64,000 nt of DNA from the NCBI GenBank assembly GCA_016707285.1, contig JADJIA010000006.1, positions 1-64,000 of the forward strand. The letters are read 5' to 3'. A program made the translations under genes and the position numbers. This DNA is from Ignavibacteriales bacterium. Lineage in GTDB: Bacteria > Bacteroidota > Ignavibacteria > Ignavibacteriales > Ignavibacteriaceae. Positions 55,543 through 64,000 of this stretch are shown piece after piece. The notes beneath the pieces were generated by a model that did not search any database, was not told the DNA's origin, and worked only from the letters and a program-made list of their open reading frames with translations. The number at the start of each line of letters is the position of its first letter. The first letter of the stretch is position 1.

Positions 55543-58348
55543 AGAGAAACTTTCCCGTTACACTCTTTTTGTTTAATTTTATCTCCTCCGGAGTGCCTTC
55601 TGCAACTATCCTCCCTCCCGAGTCACCTCCACCGGGGCCCAAATCGATAACCCAATCAGCTGCATTCACAACATCAAGATTATGCTCCACTACAACTACC
55701 GTGTTCCCTTTGTCAACAAGTTTGTTAATCACTTTAAGTAACACTTTTACATCTTCAAAGTGGAGTCCGGTTGTTGGTTCATCCATAAAATAGATTGTTT
55801 TCCCTGTGGAAATTTTACTCAGTTCTGTCGCCAGTTTTACCCGTTGAGCCTCACCCCCCGAAAGAGTGGTTGCTTGTTGACCAAGCCTTAGGTAACCCAG
55901 ACCAACATCATAAATCGATTGTATTTTTCTCTTTATCCTTGGCATGTCTTCAAAAAAATCGAGAGCTTCAGTTACTGTCATTTCGAGTACATCATCAATG
56001 GATTTTGTTTTGTAAAGCACTTCAAGTGTCTCACGGTTATATCTCCTTCCATGGCAGACATCACATTTTACATATACATCGGGAAGAAAATTCATTTCAA
56101 TTTTTTTTAACCCGTCTCCACCGCAAGCTTCACATCTTCCACCGGTAACATTAAAGCTGAATCTGCCGGGTGCATATCCCCTCATTTTGGATTCGGGAAG
56201 TTGCGTAAAAAGGTCCCTAATGTAGGTGAATAATCCTGTATAAGTGGCGGGATTCGACCTGGGGGTTCTGCCGATTGGTGATTGATCAACTTCGATAACT
56301 TTGTCAACAAATTTGAGTCCTTCAACTGAATCATACGGAAGTGGAACATCTTTTGTTTTGTAGATGTCAATCATCAGAATTTTTACAAGTGTCTCATTTA
56401 TCAATGAGGATTTCCCGGAACCGCTTACTCCGGTTATCGCAACAAATTTGCCGAGAGGAAGATTCAGGTCAACCGATTTAAGATTATTTCCCTTCGCTCC
56501 TTTTAATGCAAGCTGTTGTCCGCTCCCCTCTCTTCTGGTTTTAGGTGTTGAGACAAATCGTCTGTTCTGAAGATAATCGAGAGTTAATGACCCCTGAAAA
56601 TTTTTATCCTTTAACAATTTGTCAGTTTCACCCATAGCCACCACTACCCCACCATGTTCACCGGCCGCAGGGCCAAGATCAATCAGATAATCGGAGCTCT
56701 CAATCGTTTCTTTATCGTGCTCAACTACAATTATAGTATTGTCGAGATCTCGAAGCATTTTAAGTGAATTTATCAGTCTTACATTGTCTCTCTGATGTAA
56801 CCCGATAGATGGCTCATCAAGAACATATAAAACTCCGGCAAGTTGAGTACCAATCTGAGTCGCCAAACGAATTCTTTGCGATTCGCCACCGGAGAGACTT
56901 CTTGCACTTCTTCCAAGGGTAAGGTAGTCGAGCCCGACATTCAACAGGAATTCAAGCCTCGATTTAATTTCTTTCAGAATTGGATTTGCAATAATCTCAT
57001 CTCTGCCAAAAAGTTTGGTCTCCGTGAAAAAATCGCGACAGTCTTTTATTGATAAAGCAGTAATCTCACTGATGTTTTTACCCCCAAACAAAACAGCAAG
57101 TGACTCTTTTTTTAGTCTGCCCCCGTTGCATGAGTTGCATTTACCAATATTCATGTATGATTCAACCCATTCTCTAATTTTTGCGGAAGAGGTTGAATTA
57201 AAATAGTTTTGTAAATAGCCCAAAACACCTGAAAATCTGTGTTTATAAGCCACTTCTTTTTTGCCGCCGTAGCTGTAGAAAAACTCATATTTCTCTTTTG
57301 AACCATGGAGTACAATATCACGGGCTTCTTTGGAGAGATCTTTTAACGGGGTGTCAAAGGTGAATCCAAATTTCTTGGATAATGTTTCGAGTTGGTTAAA
57401 AATATAAATTGAACGGGGTTTCCCGAGAGCCGCTATCCCCTCTTCATTTATCGATTTATTCCAGTCGGGGATGATCAATTTTAAGTCAAATTCTTTTTTT
57501 TCGCCCAATCCATCACAGTCGGGACAAGCTCCAAAATTAGAATTAAAAGAAAACGAATTTGGAGCAAGATCCTGGTAGCCTGTTCCACAAGATGGACAAC
57601 TTAAGTGACGGCTAAAAAGGTGGTCAATCTTTCCATCATTCACCATCATTACACCATTCCCGTAATTCAAAGCCACATCAACCGAGGATTCAAGTCGCTC
57701 TGTAACTTCATCCTTTACGATAAACCGGTCGATCATAATGTCGATATTATGAATTTTGTACCGGTCAAGTTGTAACCCTTTTTCAATTTCCTTCAACTCA
57801 CCGTCAACTCTCACTTTAAGGAAACCATCTTTGGCGGTATCTTCAAAAAGTTCTCTGTAGTGACCTTTTCGTCCTCTTATAACGGGTGCAAAGATTGAAA
57901 TCTTTTTGCCGGAAAATTCCCTTCCAATCTTCTCTAATATTTGCCCGGGATTTTGTTTCTGCACCGGAGTGCCACAATTGTAACAATTTATTACACCAAG
58001 TCGCGCATAAAGCAATCTAAGATAATCATAGATTTCAGTAACAGTCCCAACTGTTGATCGTGGGTTACCCGAGGTTACTTTTTGTTCAATTGATATTGCA
58101 GGACTTAATCCTTCTATCAAATCAACATCCGGTTTTTCGAGCATGTCGAGGAATTGCCGTGCGTAAGCTGAAAGACACTCAATGTATCTCCGCTGACCTT
58201 CTGCATATATGGTATCAAATGCCAGCGAAGATTTACCTGAACCGGAAAGTCCGGTTATTACAGTAAATGAGTTGCGGGGGATTTCAATGTCAATGTTTTT
58301 AAGGTTGTGTTCGCGGGCGCCTTTTACAATAATCTTATCTTGAAACAA
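55541..58348 (-). CDS. uvrA: Excinuclease ABC subunit A
   Basis: A 935-residue DNA-damage recognition ATPase of nucleotide excision repair. It has two ABC ATPase modules. The first has Walker A GLSGSGKSS with the UvrA-specific AFDTIYAEGQRRY, and LSGGESQRIRLATQIG. The second has GVSGSGKSS and LSGGEAQRVKLATEL. The zinc modules are CYNCG...CPSCG...CPDCDG and CEACGGDG...CDVCHGRRY. The length is normal. It is transcribed alone, convergent with the lipoprotein gene and divergent from the YigZ gene 73 bases away. Confidence 0.98.
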   Translation of the reverse strand: MFQDKIIVKGAREHNLKNIDIEIPRNSFTVITGLSGSGKSSLAFDTIYAEGQRRYIECLSAYARQFLDMLEKPDVDLIEGLSPAISIEQKVTSGNPRSTVGTVTEIYDYLRLLYARLGVINCYNCGTPVQKQNPGQILEKIGREFSGKKISIFAPVIRGRKGHYRELFEDTAKDGFLKVRVDGELKEIEKGLQLDRYKIHNIDIMIDRFIVKDEVTERLESSVDVALNYGNGVMMVNDGKIDHLFSRHLSCPSCGTGYQDLAPNSFSFNSNFGACPDCDGLGEKKEFDLKLIIPDWNKSINEEGIAALGKPRSIYIFNQLETLSKKFGFTFDTPLKDLSKEARDIVLHGSKEKYEFFYSYGGKKEVAYKHRFSGVLGYLQNYFNSTSSAKIREWVESYMNIGKCNSCNGGRLKKESLAVLFGGKNISEITALSIKDCRDFFTETKLFGRDEIIANPILKEIKSRLEFLLNVGLDYLTLGRSARSLSGGESQRIRLATQIGTQLAGVLYVLDEPSIGLHQRDNVRLINSLKMLRDLDNTIIVVEHDKETIESSDYLIDLGPAAGEHGGVVVAMGETDKLLKDKNFQGSLTLDYLQNRRFVSTPKTRREGSGQQLALKGAKGNNLKSVDLNLPLGKFVAITGVSGSGKSSLINETLVKILMIDIYKTKDVPLPYDSVEGLKFVDKVIEVDQSPIGRTPRSNPATYTGLFTYIRDLFTQLPESKMRGYAPGRFSFNVTGGRCEACGGDGLKKIEMNFLPDVYVKCDVCHGRRYNRETLEVLYKTKSIDDVLEMTVTEALDFFEDMPRIKRKIQSIYDVGLGYLRLGQQATTLSGGEAQRVKLATELSKISTGKTIYFMDEPTTGLHFEDVKVLLKVINKLVDKGNTVVVVEHNLDVVNAADWVIDLGPGGGDSGGRIVAEGTPEEIKLNKKSVTGKFL

Positions 58349-58421
58349 TTTACTTCCGGGTTAAAAAAACCAAAATCTATATATATATTTAAAACAAACT
58401 TTTTGTGAATTAAATTTCATC

Positions 58422-59054
58422 ATGGCAGACAAAATTCAATCATACACTACTATTAAATCAAAATCAGAATCGAAATATAAAGAGAAGGGATCAATCTTTC
58501 TTGCATTTGCACACCCCATAAATTCAATTTTCGATTTTGATGAAATCCTCCACGCTTATCGTAAACAATTTTATGACGCCGTTCACCACTGTTCGGCTTA
58601 CAAACTGATCGATGGTTCTTTCAAATATTCCGACGATGGTGAACCCGGTGGAACCGCCGGTTTGCGAATTTTTAGCGCAATCGAACGTGCCGGACTTAAC
58701 AACTGTGCTGTTATCGTGGTCAGATATTTTGGAGGGGTAAAATTAGGAACCGGTCCGCTGGGAAAAGCCTACTACGAAACGGCAAACGAAGCACTCTCAA
58801 ATGCAGAAAAAATCTTTTTCCATCGATTCGACAGGTATGGTTTTTCTGCCCCTTATGAATTATCATCGTTTTTATATCGACACTTAACAAACGATTATGT
58901 AAAAATCAACAGTTCCGATTATGCAACCGGAATAAACCTTGATACATTCCTCAGAAGTGATTCTGCTTCTAAAATAATAGAAGAAATTATCGCAGGGGCA
59001 AACGGGCAGGTGGAAATTATCGATAAAAAGGAGGAGAGATTCTTTGAACTTTAG
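58422..59054 (+). CDS. YigZ/IMPACT-family protein
   Basis: A 210-residue protein of the YigZ (IMPACT, UPF0029) family. The N-terminal domain has the signature YSDDGEPGGTAGLRI and VIVVRYFGGVKLGTGPLGKA. The C-terminal half is the smaller ferredoxin-like domain (about 140-205). The molecular role is not firmly known; in eukaryotes IMPACT regulates GCN2, which need not apply here. The last codons run into the tandem repeat array that starts at 59055. Confidence 0.92.
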   Translation: MADKIQSYTTIKSKSESKYKEKGSIFLAFAHPINSIFDFDEILHAYRKQFYDAVHHCSAYKLIDGSFKYSDDGEPGGTAGLRIFSAIERAGLNNCAVIVVRYFGGVKLGTGPLGKAYYETANEALSNAEKIFFHRFDRYGFSAPYELSSFLYRHLTNDYVKINSSDYATGINLDTFLRSDSASKIIEEIIAGANGQVEIIDKKEERFFEL

Positions 59055-59142
59055 AACCTCGGAACTTCAGAACCTCGGAACTTCAGAACTTCAGAACCTC
59101 GGAACCTCGGAACCTCGGAACCTCGGAACCTCGGAACTTCAG
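59055..59142. repeat. 8-bp tandem array directly after the YigZ stop
   Basis: Eleven tandem 8-bp units: seven AACCTCGG and four AACTTCAG. It begins immediately after the stop codon and ends with a diverged AACCAAAC. The unit length is not a multiple of three. There are no spacers, so it is not a CRISPR array. Confidence 0.9.
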
Positions 59143-59157
59143 AACCAAACAATTCTA

Positions 59158-59281
59158 TCCGCGTTCATCCGCCTCATCCGTTTCATTCGCGTTCTATTAA
59201 AAATTCCGCTCTGCGTAACTCTGTTTAATCTGCGAGTATCTCCCGAAGGGATGCCTTCGGCATGCAGTCCCCTAAAATCTC
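59158..59281. repeat. Dispersed intergenic repeat block (copy C) with embedded hairpin
   Basis: CTCTGCG...TCTGTTTAATCTGCGAGTATCT (59209-59241) matches 33011-33045. Where copy B continues GCGTCCCC, this copy has a 26-base palindromic segment (59242-59267, CCGAAGG/CCTTCGG plus GCATGC) and then TCCCC. The end of the neighbouring gene lies in its last bases. Confidence 0.7.
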
Positions 59282-59862
59282 TCTGCTTGTAGGAAAGTCT
59301 GTTGTAGTAGAGTCATTATTTTATTTTCAACGGTTTTGCCGTCGGGTGGGAGTTTTCCATATGACCATTTGTTTTCAAACGGGTTGAATGAGAATCTAAT
59401 AGCTACATCTCTTTTATTATCATAGTGATAAACATTAATCCAATTTAATTTTACAAAAGACACAAATCCCAGTATTATCGGCTCGTTTTCCGATAACATC
59501 ACATATCGTTCTTTTCCATGTTTTGCTTTGTTTCGTAACAATAACAGTATTATCGGATGGAGTGGAAGTTCGGCTAATTTTGTTGCAGTATGTTTGCTTA
59601 CAAACCGGATTTCCATCGACTTCATGAAATCTCCATGATTCTGCAAAAAATCGCTGCAATTACATTCAATCCTGGTGATTTTATTTAAAGTTGAAGCGTC
59701 CAACTTTACACCATAACCCAAAACCGGTTTAAAGTAAAAGTTCCGATTGTGCTCCTCCATGCTGCTAATCGCATCCCGAAGATCATCAAATTCACGCAGT
59801 CCTTTTTTGAGCGGTCTTTTAATCTTTTTATCTGATATTTCGATTTTATCTTCTTTTTTCAT
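59272..59862 (-). CDS. Protein of unknown function
   Basis: A 196-residue protein I do not recognise. It begins with a very basic segment (KKEDKIEISDKKIKRPLKK), has no signal peptide or membrane segment, and ends ALKTLLQ-like amphipathic (MTLLQQTFLQAERF). A single CNC motif (IECNCSDF) is present. The middle (ILGFVSFVKLNWINVYHYD) may be a beta-rich core. Its stop lies at the edge of repeat copy C. It could be a small cytoplasmic or nucleic-acid-associated protein, but nothing decides this. Confidence 0.65.
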   Translation of the reverse strand: MKKEDKIEISDKKIKRPLKKGLREFDDLRDAISSMEEHNRNFYFKPVLGYGVKLDASTLNKITRIECNCSDFLQNHGDFMKSMEIRFVSKHTATKLAELPLHPIILLLLRNKAKHGKERYVMLSENEPIILGFVSFVKLNWINVYHYDNKRDVAIRFSFNPFENKWSYGKLPPDGKTVENKIMTLLQQTFLQAERF

Positions 59863-59991
59863 CGGATTCCGGCGGGTTGGCTAAATTATCGTCCAAAATG
59901 AATTACATTCAAAACATCAAATTTACCCAAAATTTAATAATTGAATATCTTTACATTTGGTTAAGATTTTTAAACATTTTTTGATATTGCT

Positions 59992-61158
59992 TTGAAACGA
60001 CCTCTGCTCCTGCTCCCTGTATTATTAATCTCATACCTTATTCTCGTTCTTCCGGGTTGCTCTCTCGGAAGCAATTATATAAAAAAAGGTGAATCGTTTA
60101 AGCCAACGGCTGAAAAAAATGCCATTTACACACTCTATCTGATCGGCGATGCCGGAAAAACCCTGAGTGATGACCCTGAACCTGCGCTTATTTCTCTAAG
60201 TAGTGAAATCTTAAAATCGAACCCTGATTCTACACTTGTTGTTTTTCTCGGCGATAACATCTATGACCACGGTCTCCCTGATGAAAATCACCCTGACAGA
60301 TCGAAGGCTGAGAACTATATAAAAGACCAGATTAATGCCCTTGGCGCAAATCATCGGGCACTTTTTATCGCCGGCAATCATGATTGGGACAACAATTCAC
60401 CCATGGGAAATAAACTGATGAAAAATCAGGAGTTGTTTATTCGAAAATACAGCTCAGCACGAGCACAACTTCTTCCGGAAAATGGATGCCAGGGTCCTGA
60501 TTTTCTCGATATAAATGAAAACCTGCGCCTGATCTATTTCGACAGTCAACGGCTTTTCAGAGATTGGTTGGATATCCCCGATTCATCGGAGTGTAAACCA
60601 ATCGATTTGAATTCATTTTTTAACAATCTCGAATTGATATTAAAAAACTCAAATGGAAGAAAGTGTATTCTATTGCACCACCATCCTTTCATAACCTACG
60701 GGGAACATGGTGGAAAATTTGATTGGAAAAAACACATCTTCCCTCTCACTGCTTTCAACAAATATTTTCTTCTACCGCTGCCTGTTGTCGGTTCTCTCTA
60801 CCCGATTCTCAGGAGTAATGGAATCACTCCACAGGATATGTCAAATGATGTTTATGGCAACTACACTGCCAAAATGCGTGAAATTTCCAAAAAGTACAAT
60901 CCCGTCTTTTCAGCCTCGGGGCATGAACATTCTCTCCAGGTAATCAGAGACCCTGTCAGTAATACCATTCAGATTATTTCAGGGAAAGGAACCCGCCTGA
61001 CAGATGGAACAGTTTCCACCGGCGAAGGCACAATTTTCGCCTCTCCCTTCTCCGGTTTTATGAAATATGAAATTTATGCTGATGGAACCTCCCTTCTCAC
61101 CGTAATTGTGCCTGATGACGAAGGAAAAGCCGCAGAAGTTTTTTATTTTCCATTGTAA
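59992..61158 (+). CDS. Metallophosphoesterase lipoprotein
   Basis: A 388-residue exported phosphoesterase. It starts at TTG 59992; an ATG is not available in this frame. The signal peptide (LISYLILVLPGC) has a lipobox with Cys23. Catalytic metal-binding blocks are present in order: LIGDAGKT (GD), VVFLGDNIYDHG (GDN), FIAGNHDWDN (GNHD), ILLHHHPFI, and SGHEHSLQV. It resembles purple-acid-phosphatase-like or calcineurin-type enzymes of Bacteroidota. The substrate is unknown. It has no tight partner: the J-like/TPR gene follows 41 bases later. Confidence 0.9.
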   Translation: MKRPLLLLPVLLISYLILVLPGCSLGSNYIKKGESFKPTAEKNAIYTLYLIGDAGKTLSDDPEPALISLSSEILKSNPDSTLVVFLGDNIYDHGLPDENHPDRSKAENYIKDQINALGANHRALFIAGNHDWDNNSPMGNKLMKNQELFIRKYSSARAQLLPENGCQGPDFLDINENLRLIYFDSQRLFRDWLDIPDSSECKPIDLNSFFNNLELILKNSNGRKCILLHHHPFITYGEHGGKFDWKKHIFPLTAFNKYFLLPLPVVGSLYPILRSNGITPQDMSNDVYGNYTAKMREISKKYNPVFSASGHEHSLQVIRDPVSNTIQIISGKGTRLTDGTVSTGEGTIFASPFSGFMKYEIYADGTSLLTVIVPDDEGKAAEVFYFPL

Positions 61159-61199
61159 AAAGAGAAAAATTTGTAAATGACCCTTTTAGAAGTTTGTAA

Positions 61200-62690
61200 A
61201 TGACCCACTCAGAAGCTTGCGACATTTTAGGCATTAAAGAAGGTGCCGATCCCGATGTGGTTACTAAAGCTTTCAATAAGCTAAATAGTGACCTCACCCG
61301 TCAAATCGACAACTCAACTTCAAAATTTTTAAGGGAAACCCTCTTTAAAAATAAAAAAGCACTCGAAGAAGCTTATAAACTTTTGATTAAAGGTTCTGAA
61401 ACGGAAGGATCAATCTCTTTTAGTGATGCATATGCATTATTGGTCGCTTCGGAAGATGACCCGCTGAGTATGATTGAAGCGAAATTTGTGAATCTTAAAG
61501 AAGAATATGGTTTTGGACTAAGGGCACCAAACAAAAAAATCAGAGAGATTGCAGCAGCAGATATTCAAATTCTCACCGGGGTTTTTGAACATATAATCAG
61601 CAATATCAAAAAGCCAAAGCTCGAAGATCTGCCCCAAAGTTTTGTGGAATCCATAAGAGATGAAGCAAGAAGTAAGTTAAAAGCCGATTTCGAGGTTACT
61701 CTCTCAGATTTGACGAAAACTCTGAACGAGACCACTGAAAAATATCAGGATGAAATTTCCAGTCTCGTCGCATCAAAGAAAAAGCTTCTGAATGATCTTC
61801 TCCAACTGTTTGATGATGTTTCAAAAAAAGATCACGAGTATTGCAGATTGTCGGCTGCAAAGCTTGAAGAAAAACATCAAATTGGTGGTCTGTTGTCAAA
61901 AATTGATGCAATTTTTGAATCAGGAATAAAAACACTCCCAAAAGGGAGTCAAATAGTCCAGGAGCTTAAAAACGAACCTGACAAAACAGGTTTTGGTATT
62001 GAAAATGTAAATATCGAAATCGCAGATGAAAACATCGATAAATTTATCCTCAAACAGAGTAAGATGTTTGACCCAAAACCGACTCCGCAATTTCAACAAA
62101 TGTCTGAACAGGAAGAATCAATAGATTCAAAAACAGTGGCTGAAAAACTTTTTAGTGAAGGAAGATATCAGGATGCTCTTTTCTATTTTAAGGAAGCAAA
62201 ATCTGATCAACCACTCGACTATTCCCTCGAAGTTTATATCCAGGAACTTGAACATCTCGTAAACCAACCCGTTGACGATGAGTCCGCTACAAACAATAAA
62301 GGATTTGAGAATTATGAACTTGAAGCTTATGAGGAGGTATTAAGAGACGCTAATAATCTAAGGTCGGTAAAAAACTTCCCGGCAGCATTGGAAATTTATA
62401 ATACTTTGTTGGTAAGTGACCCGGAAAACCCCTATCTGCTTTATTGCAAAACCGAGTGTGAAGACGGAATTAAAAGATCGGGTGAGAAGAAACCTGCTGC
62501 AGCTGCCAATGTAAGGCAAACCACTACAGAGATGTTGACACTAAAAAGAACAGGTGACGAGTTTTTTAATCAAAAGAAATTTAATGAAGCGCTTGGCTAT
62601 TATCGCCAGGCTCTAAAACTTAACCCTGATGATATTTATCTTCAGATTATTATCGACCAGTGCACTAAAGCAATCACCAATGAAAACTAA
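61200..62690 (+). CDS. J-domain-like / coiled-coil / TPR protein
   Basis: A 496-residue cytoplasmic protein. The N-terminus resembles a degenerate J-domain (EACDILGIKEGADPDVVTKA) without a clear HPD. A second similar segment follows (SDAYALLVASEDDPLSMIEA). The middle (about 145-290) is helical and probably coiled coil. The C-terminus has TPR-like units (AEKLFSEGRYQDALFYFKEA, FPAALEIYNTLLVSDPENPY, GDEFFNQKKFNEALGYYRQA). It is likely a scaffold for protein complexes or chaperones. Its stop overlaps the stop of the opposing DUF4296-like gene (62687-62690). Confidence 0.8.
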   Translation: MTHSEACDILGIKEGADPDVVTKAFNKLNSDLTRQIDNSTSKFLRETLFKNKKALEEAYKLLIKGSETEGSISFSDAYALLVASEDDPLSMIEAKFVNLKEEYGFGLRAPNKKIREIAAADIQILTGVFEHIISNIKKPKLEDLPQSFVESIRDEARSKLKADFEVTLSDLTKTLNETTEKYQDEISSLVASKKKLLNDLLQLFDDVSKKDHEYCRLSAAKLEEKHQIGGLLSKIDAIFESGIKTLPKGSQIVQELKNEPDKTGFGIENVNIEIADENIDKFILKQSKMFDPKPTPQFQQMSEQEESIDSKTVAEKLFSEGRYQDALFYFKEAKSDQPLDYSLEVYIQELEHLVNQPVDDESATNNKGFENYELEAYEEVLRDANNLRSVKNFPAALEIYNTLLVSDPENPYLLYCKTECEDGIKRSGEKKPAAAANVRQTTTEMLTLKRTGDEFFNQKKFNEALGYYRQALKLNPDDIYLQIIIDQCTKAITNEN

Positions 62691-63037
62691 GGCTTATTGG
62701 TAACACTGTCTTTAAGTGACACTATTCTCTCCTCCATGAGTAACATAAAATCTTTATAATCTTCAGGATTTTTCATGTAAAAATCGACTGTTTTATCATA
62801 TAGATTTCTGTTCACTCCATTCCTTTTCAGAATTTCTTCAAGTGCCGGTTTCATAAACATGGCTGAAGTGCCAAGACTGTCTTGAGCCTTTAGCACTTCT
62901 AAATAGATCGTGACAAATTTTTCTTCCGGTATTATTTCCACTTCCTTTTTGCTGCAAGAAAAAAACAAAAAGGGAATTGAAAACAGAAACAGGAAAAAGA
63001 GAAGTTTCTCCCTTCTTCCCAAAAAAAACTTAATCAC
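62687..63037 (-). CDS. DUF4296-like lipoprotein
   Basis: About 116 residues, starting at a GTG (63037) that overlaps the rhomboid stop (GGTGATTAA). The frame remains open upstream to 63115 but runs through the rhomboid gene with no signal-like sequence. The chosen start gives a signal ending LFFSC, typical of a lipoprotein. The mature part (PEEKFVTIYLEVLKAQDSL, then LKRNGVNRNLYDKTVDFYMK) resembles DUF4296, small Bacteroidota lipoproteins of unknown function. It probably forms a two-gene unit with the rhomboid protease. Confidence 0.65.
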   Translation of the reverse strand: MIKFFLGRREKLLFFLFLFSIPFLFFSCSKKEVEIIPEEKFVTIYLEVLKAQDSLGTSAMFMKPALEEILKRNGVNRNLYDKTVDFYMKNPEDYKDFMLLMEERIVSLKDSVTNKP

Positions 63038-63995
63038 CCTTTTTCGACATCCTGTTGCTCGCCTCAAAAAGTATTTTTTTCTCTTTTTCTGAAAGGTTTT
63101 TGTAACCTGACACACTTATTTTATCAAGAATCCTGTCAATCTCTTCCTGAGTTATTGAGTCATCAGATACATCCTTAAACTTTGCATCAACTACTCTGTC
63201 ACTCCCCTTTTTTGTTCCAAATCCAAAATTAAAACCCTGTTTTGGCTTCTGAGTGGTTGTGGGACCTCCTGAGAAGTGGTCATCATCGTCATCGTCTCGA
63301 TTGTAAGGATATCCTGACGAAAATTGATTTGGTCCTCTTCCGCCTTTAAGTCTCGTCTTAAACGGAAAATAAACTGCCGGATCAAAAAAGAGGAAGAGAA
63401 ATCCGGTTATCGCTCCACCGATATGAGCGAGATGTGCAACATTTGAATTTGCGTTTCCAAACATAAAAAGATCGAGAAGGATCATAAATCCTATCAAATA
63501 CTTCGCTTTTACCGGGAGAAGGAAATAGATATAAATGTACCTGTCAGGGTTGAAAAGTGCAAACGCAATCATCACTCCATAAAGGGAACCTGAAGCTCCA
63601 ACAGTGATTGCCGGATCAACTCCCAATAATGGTGTTGCCAAATGAAGCAGACCGGCGCCAACCCCGGAAGCAAGATAAAAAATTAGAAACTTCTTCGAAC
63701 CAAGGGTATATTCAACCTCGGTGCCAAACATCCAAAGTGCAAAAAGATTAAAAAAGATGTGGCTAAAATTGGCATGCATAAATTGATAAGTAAACAATTG
63801 CCACGGAAGAAACCCATCGCCAACAGGGAAAAGTGCAAAAAATCGAGTGAACATTGAGCTAAGAGGCTCACCCCCTGACCTGATTCCCTCAGTCATCATT
63901 TCAATAAAAAACACTGCAACATTTGCAATGAGAAGACTTTTAATTACAGGGGAAATAAATCCAAAACCGACCGGGCGGTAGTTTCCGTTTGACAT
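63030..63995 (-). CDS. Rhomboid family intramembrane serine protease
   Basis: A 321-residue membrane protein. Six membrane segments (about 18-205) include the catalytic Ser135 in GASGSLYG and His191 in AHIGGA. The entry motif HANFSHIFFNLFALW is conserved. Rhomboids cut transmembrane helices of substrate proteins within the bilayer. After the last segment comes a soluble tail of about 110 residues with a D-rich stretch (RDDDDDDHFSGG) and a helical end (QEEIDRILDKISVSGYKNLS), a feature common in Bacteroidota rhomboids. It is followed by the overlapping DUF4296-like gene. Confidence 0.93.
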   Translation of the reverse strand: MSNGNYRPVGFGFISPVIKSLLIANVAVFFIEMMTEGIRSGGEPLSSMFTRFFALFPVGDGFLPWQLFTYQFMHANFSHIFFNLFALWMFGTEVEYTLGSKKFLIFYLASGVGAGLLHLATPLLGVDPAITVGASGSLYGVMIAFALFNPDRYIYIYFLLPVKAKYLIGFMILLDLFMFGNANSNVAHLAHIGGAITGFLFLFFDPAVYFPFKTRLKGGRGPNQFSSGYPYNRDDDDDDHFSGGPTTTQKPKQGFNFGFGTKKGSDRVVDAKFKDVSDDSITQEEIDRILDKISVSGYKNLSEKEKKILFEASNRMSKKGD

Positions 63996-64000
63996 CTGAT

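Noticed and set aside
59055..59142. Possible CRISPR array
   Set aside because: The 8-bp units are directly adjacent with no spacers and there are no cas genes.

Overview
The window looks like the chromosome of an AT-rich member of the Ignavibacteria/Bacteroidota-Chlorobi group. Three things point there. At least seven secreted proteins end in a type IX secretion (T9SS) type A sorting domain with the NPFNPST signature. Several promoters carry the Bacteroidota-type -7 box TAnnTTTG. 2-Oxoglutarate decarboxylation is encoded by a fused E2-E1 protein of the Kgd/OdhA type. No rRNA, insertion sequence, prophage or CRISPR array was found.

Layout. 0-1.2 kb is a decayed toxin-antitoxin-like patch: an intact minimal nucleotidyltransferase, a frameshifted DUF433 antitoxin and a nucleotidyltransferase remnant with in-frame stops. 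1.2-4.2 kb holds a frameshifted T9SS propeller protein and a lipoprotein. 4.4-8.8 kb is central metabolism (Kgd-type E2-E1 fusion, pdxH). 9-17 kb is an EamA transporter diverging from a TetR-controlled efflux operon (TetR, HlyD lipoprotein, ATPase, TolC, ATPase, two permeases). The operon resembles E. coli ybhGFSR with YbhF split in two, and it carries four frameshifts. 17-29.5 kb is a surface-protein region: a TonB receptor/DUF4249 pair, then a five-gene cluster (TonB receptor, FN3 protein, PorV-like barrel, TIG lipoprotein, T9SS propeller). 29.6-32.7 kb is yidD-pyrE-DPP4 in one direction. 33-46 kb is dominated by T9SS cargo: a large propeller protein, an alpha-amylase translationally coupled to a soluble histidine kinase, and two adjacent deacetylase-like proteins. 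It also holds an M24 peptidase, tRNA-Thr and an enolase-superfamily enzyme. 47-50.6 kb is a signalling block: membrane histidine kinase, NarL regulator, lone receiver and a HisKA-only protein. 50.8-64 kb has an M28 T9SS peptidase, tRNA-Arg, eno, uvrA, a YigZ protein, a metallophosphoesterase, a J-like/TPR protein, a DUF4296-like lipoprotein and a rhomboid protease.

How the genes work together. Most accessory content serves the cell surface: TonB receptors for uptake, T9SS cargo peptidases and an amylase for polymer breakdown, and PorV-like export. Kgd, pdxH, pyrE, eno and uvrA are ordinary housekeeping genes. Intergenic regions carry dispersed repeats, an 8-bp tandem array and several terminators with a common GGCTG/CAGCC stem. 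I see no clear-cut new defence system. The best candidates for something undescribed are the HisKA-only/receiver module, the kinase-amylase coupling, the five-gene surface cluster with a variant C-terminal domain, and the clustering of frameshifts in the efflux operon.
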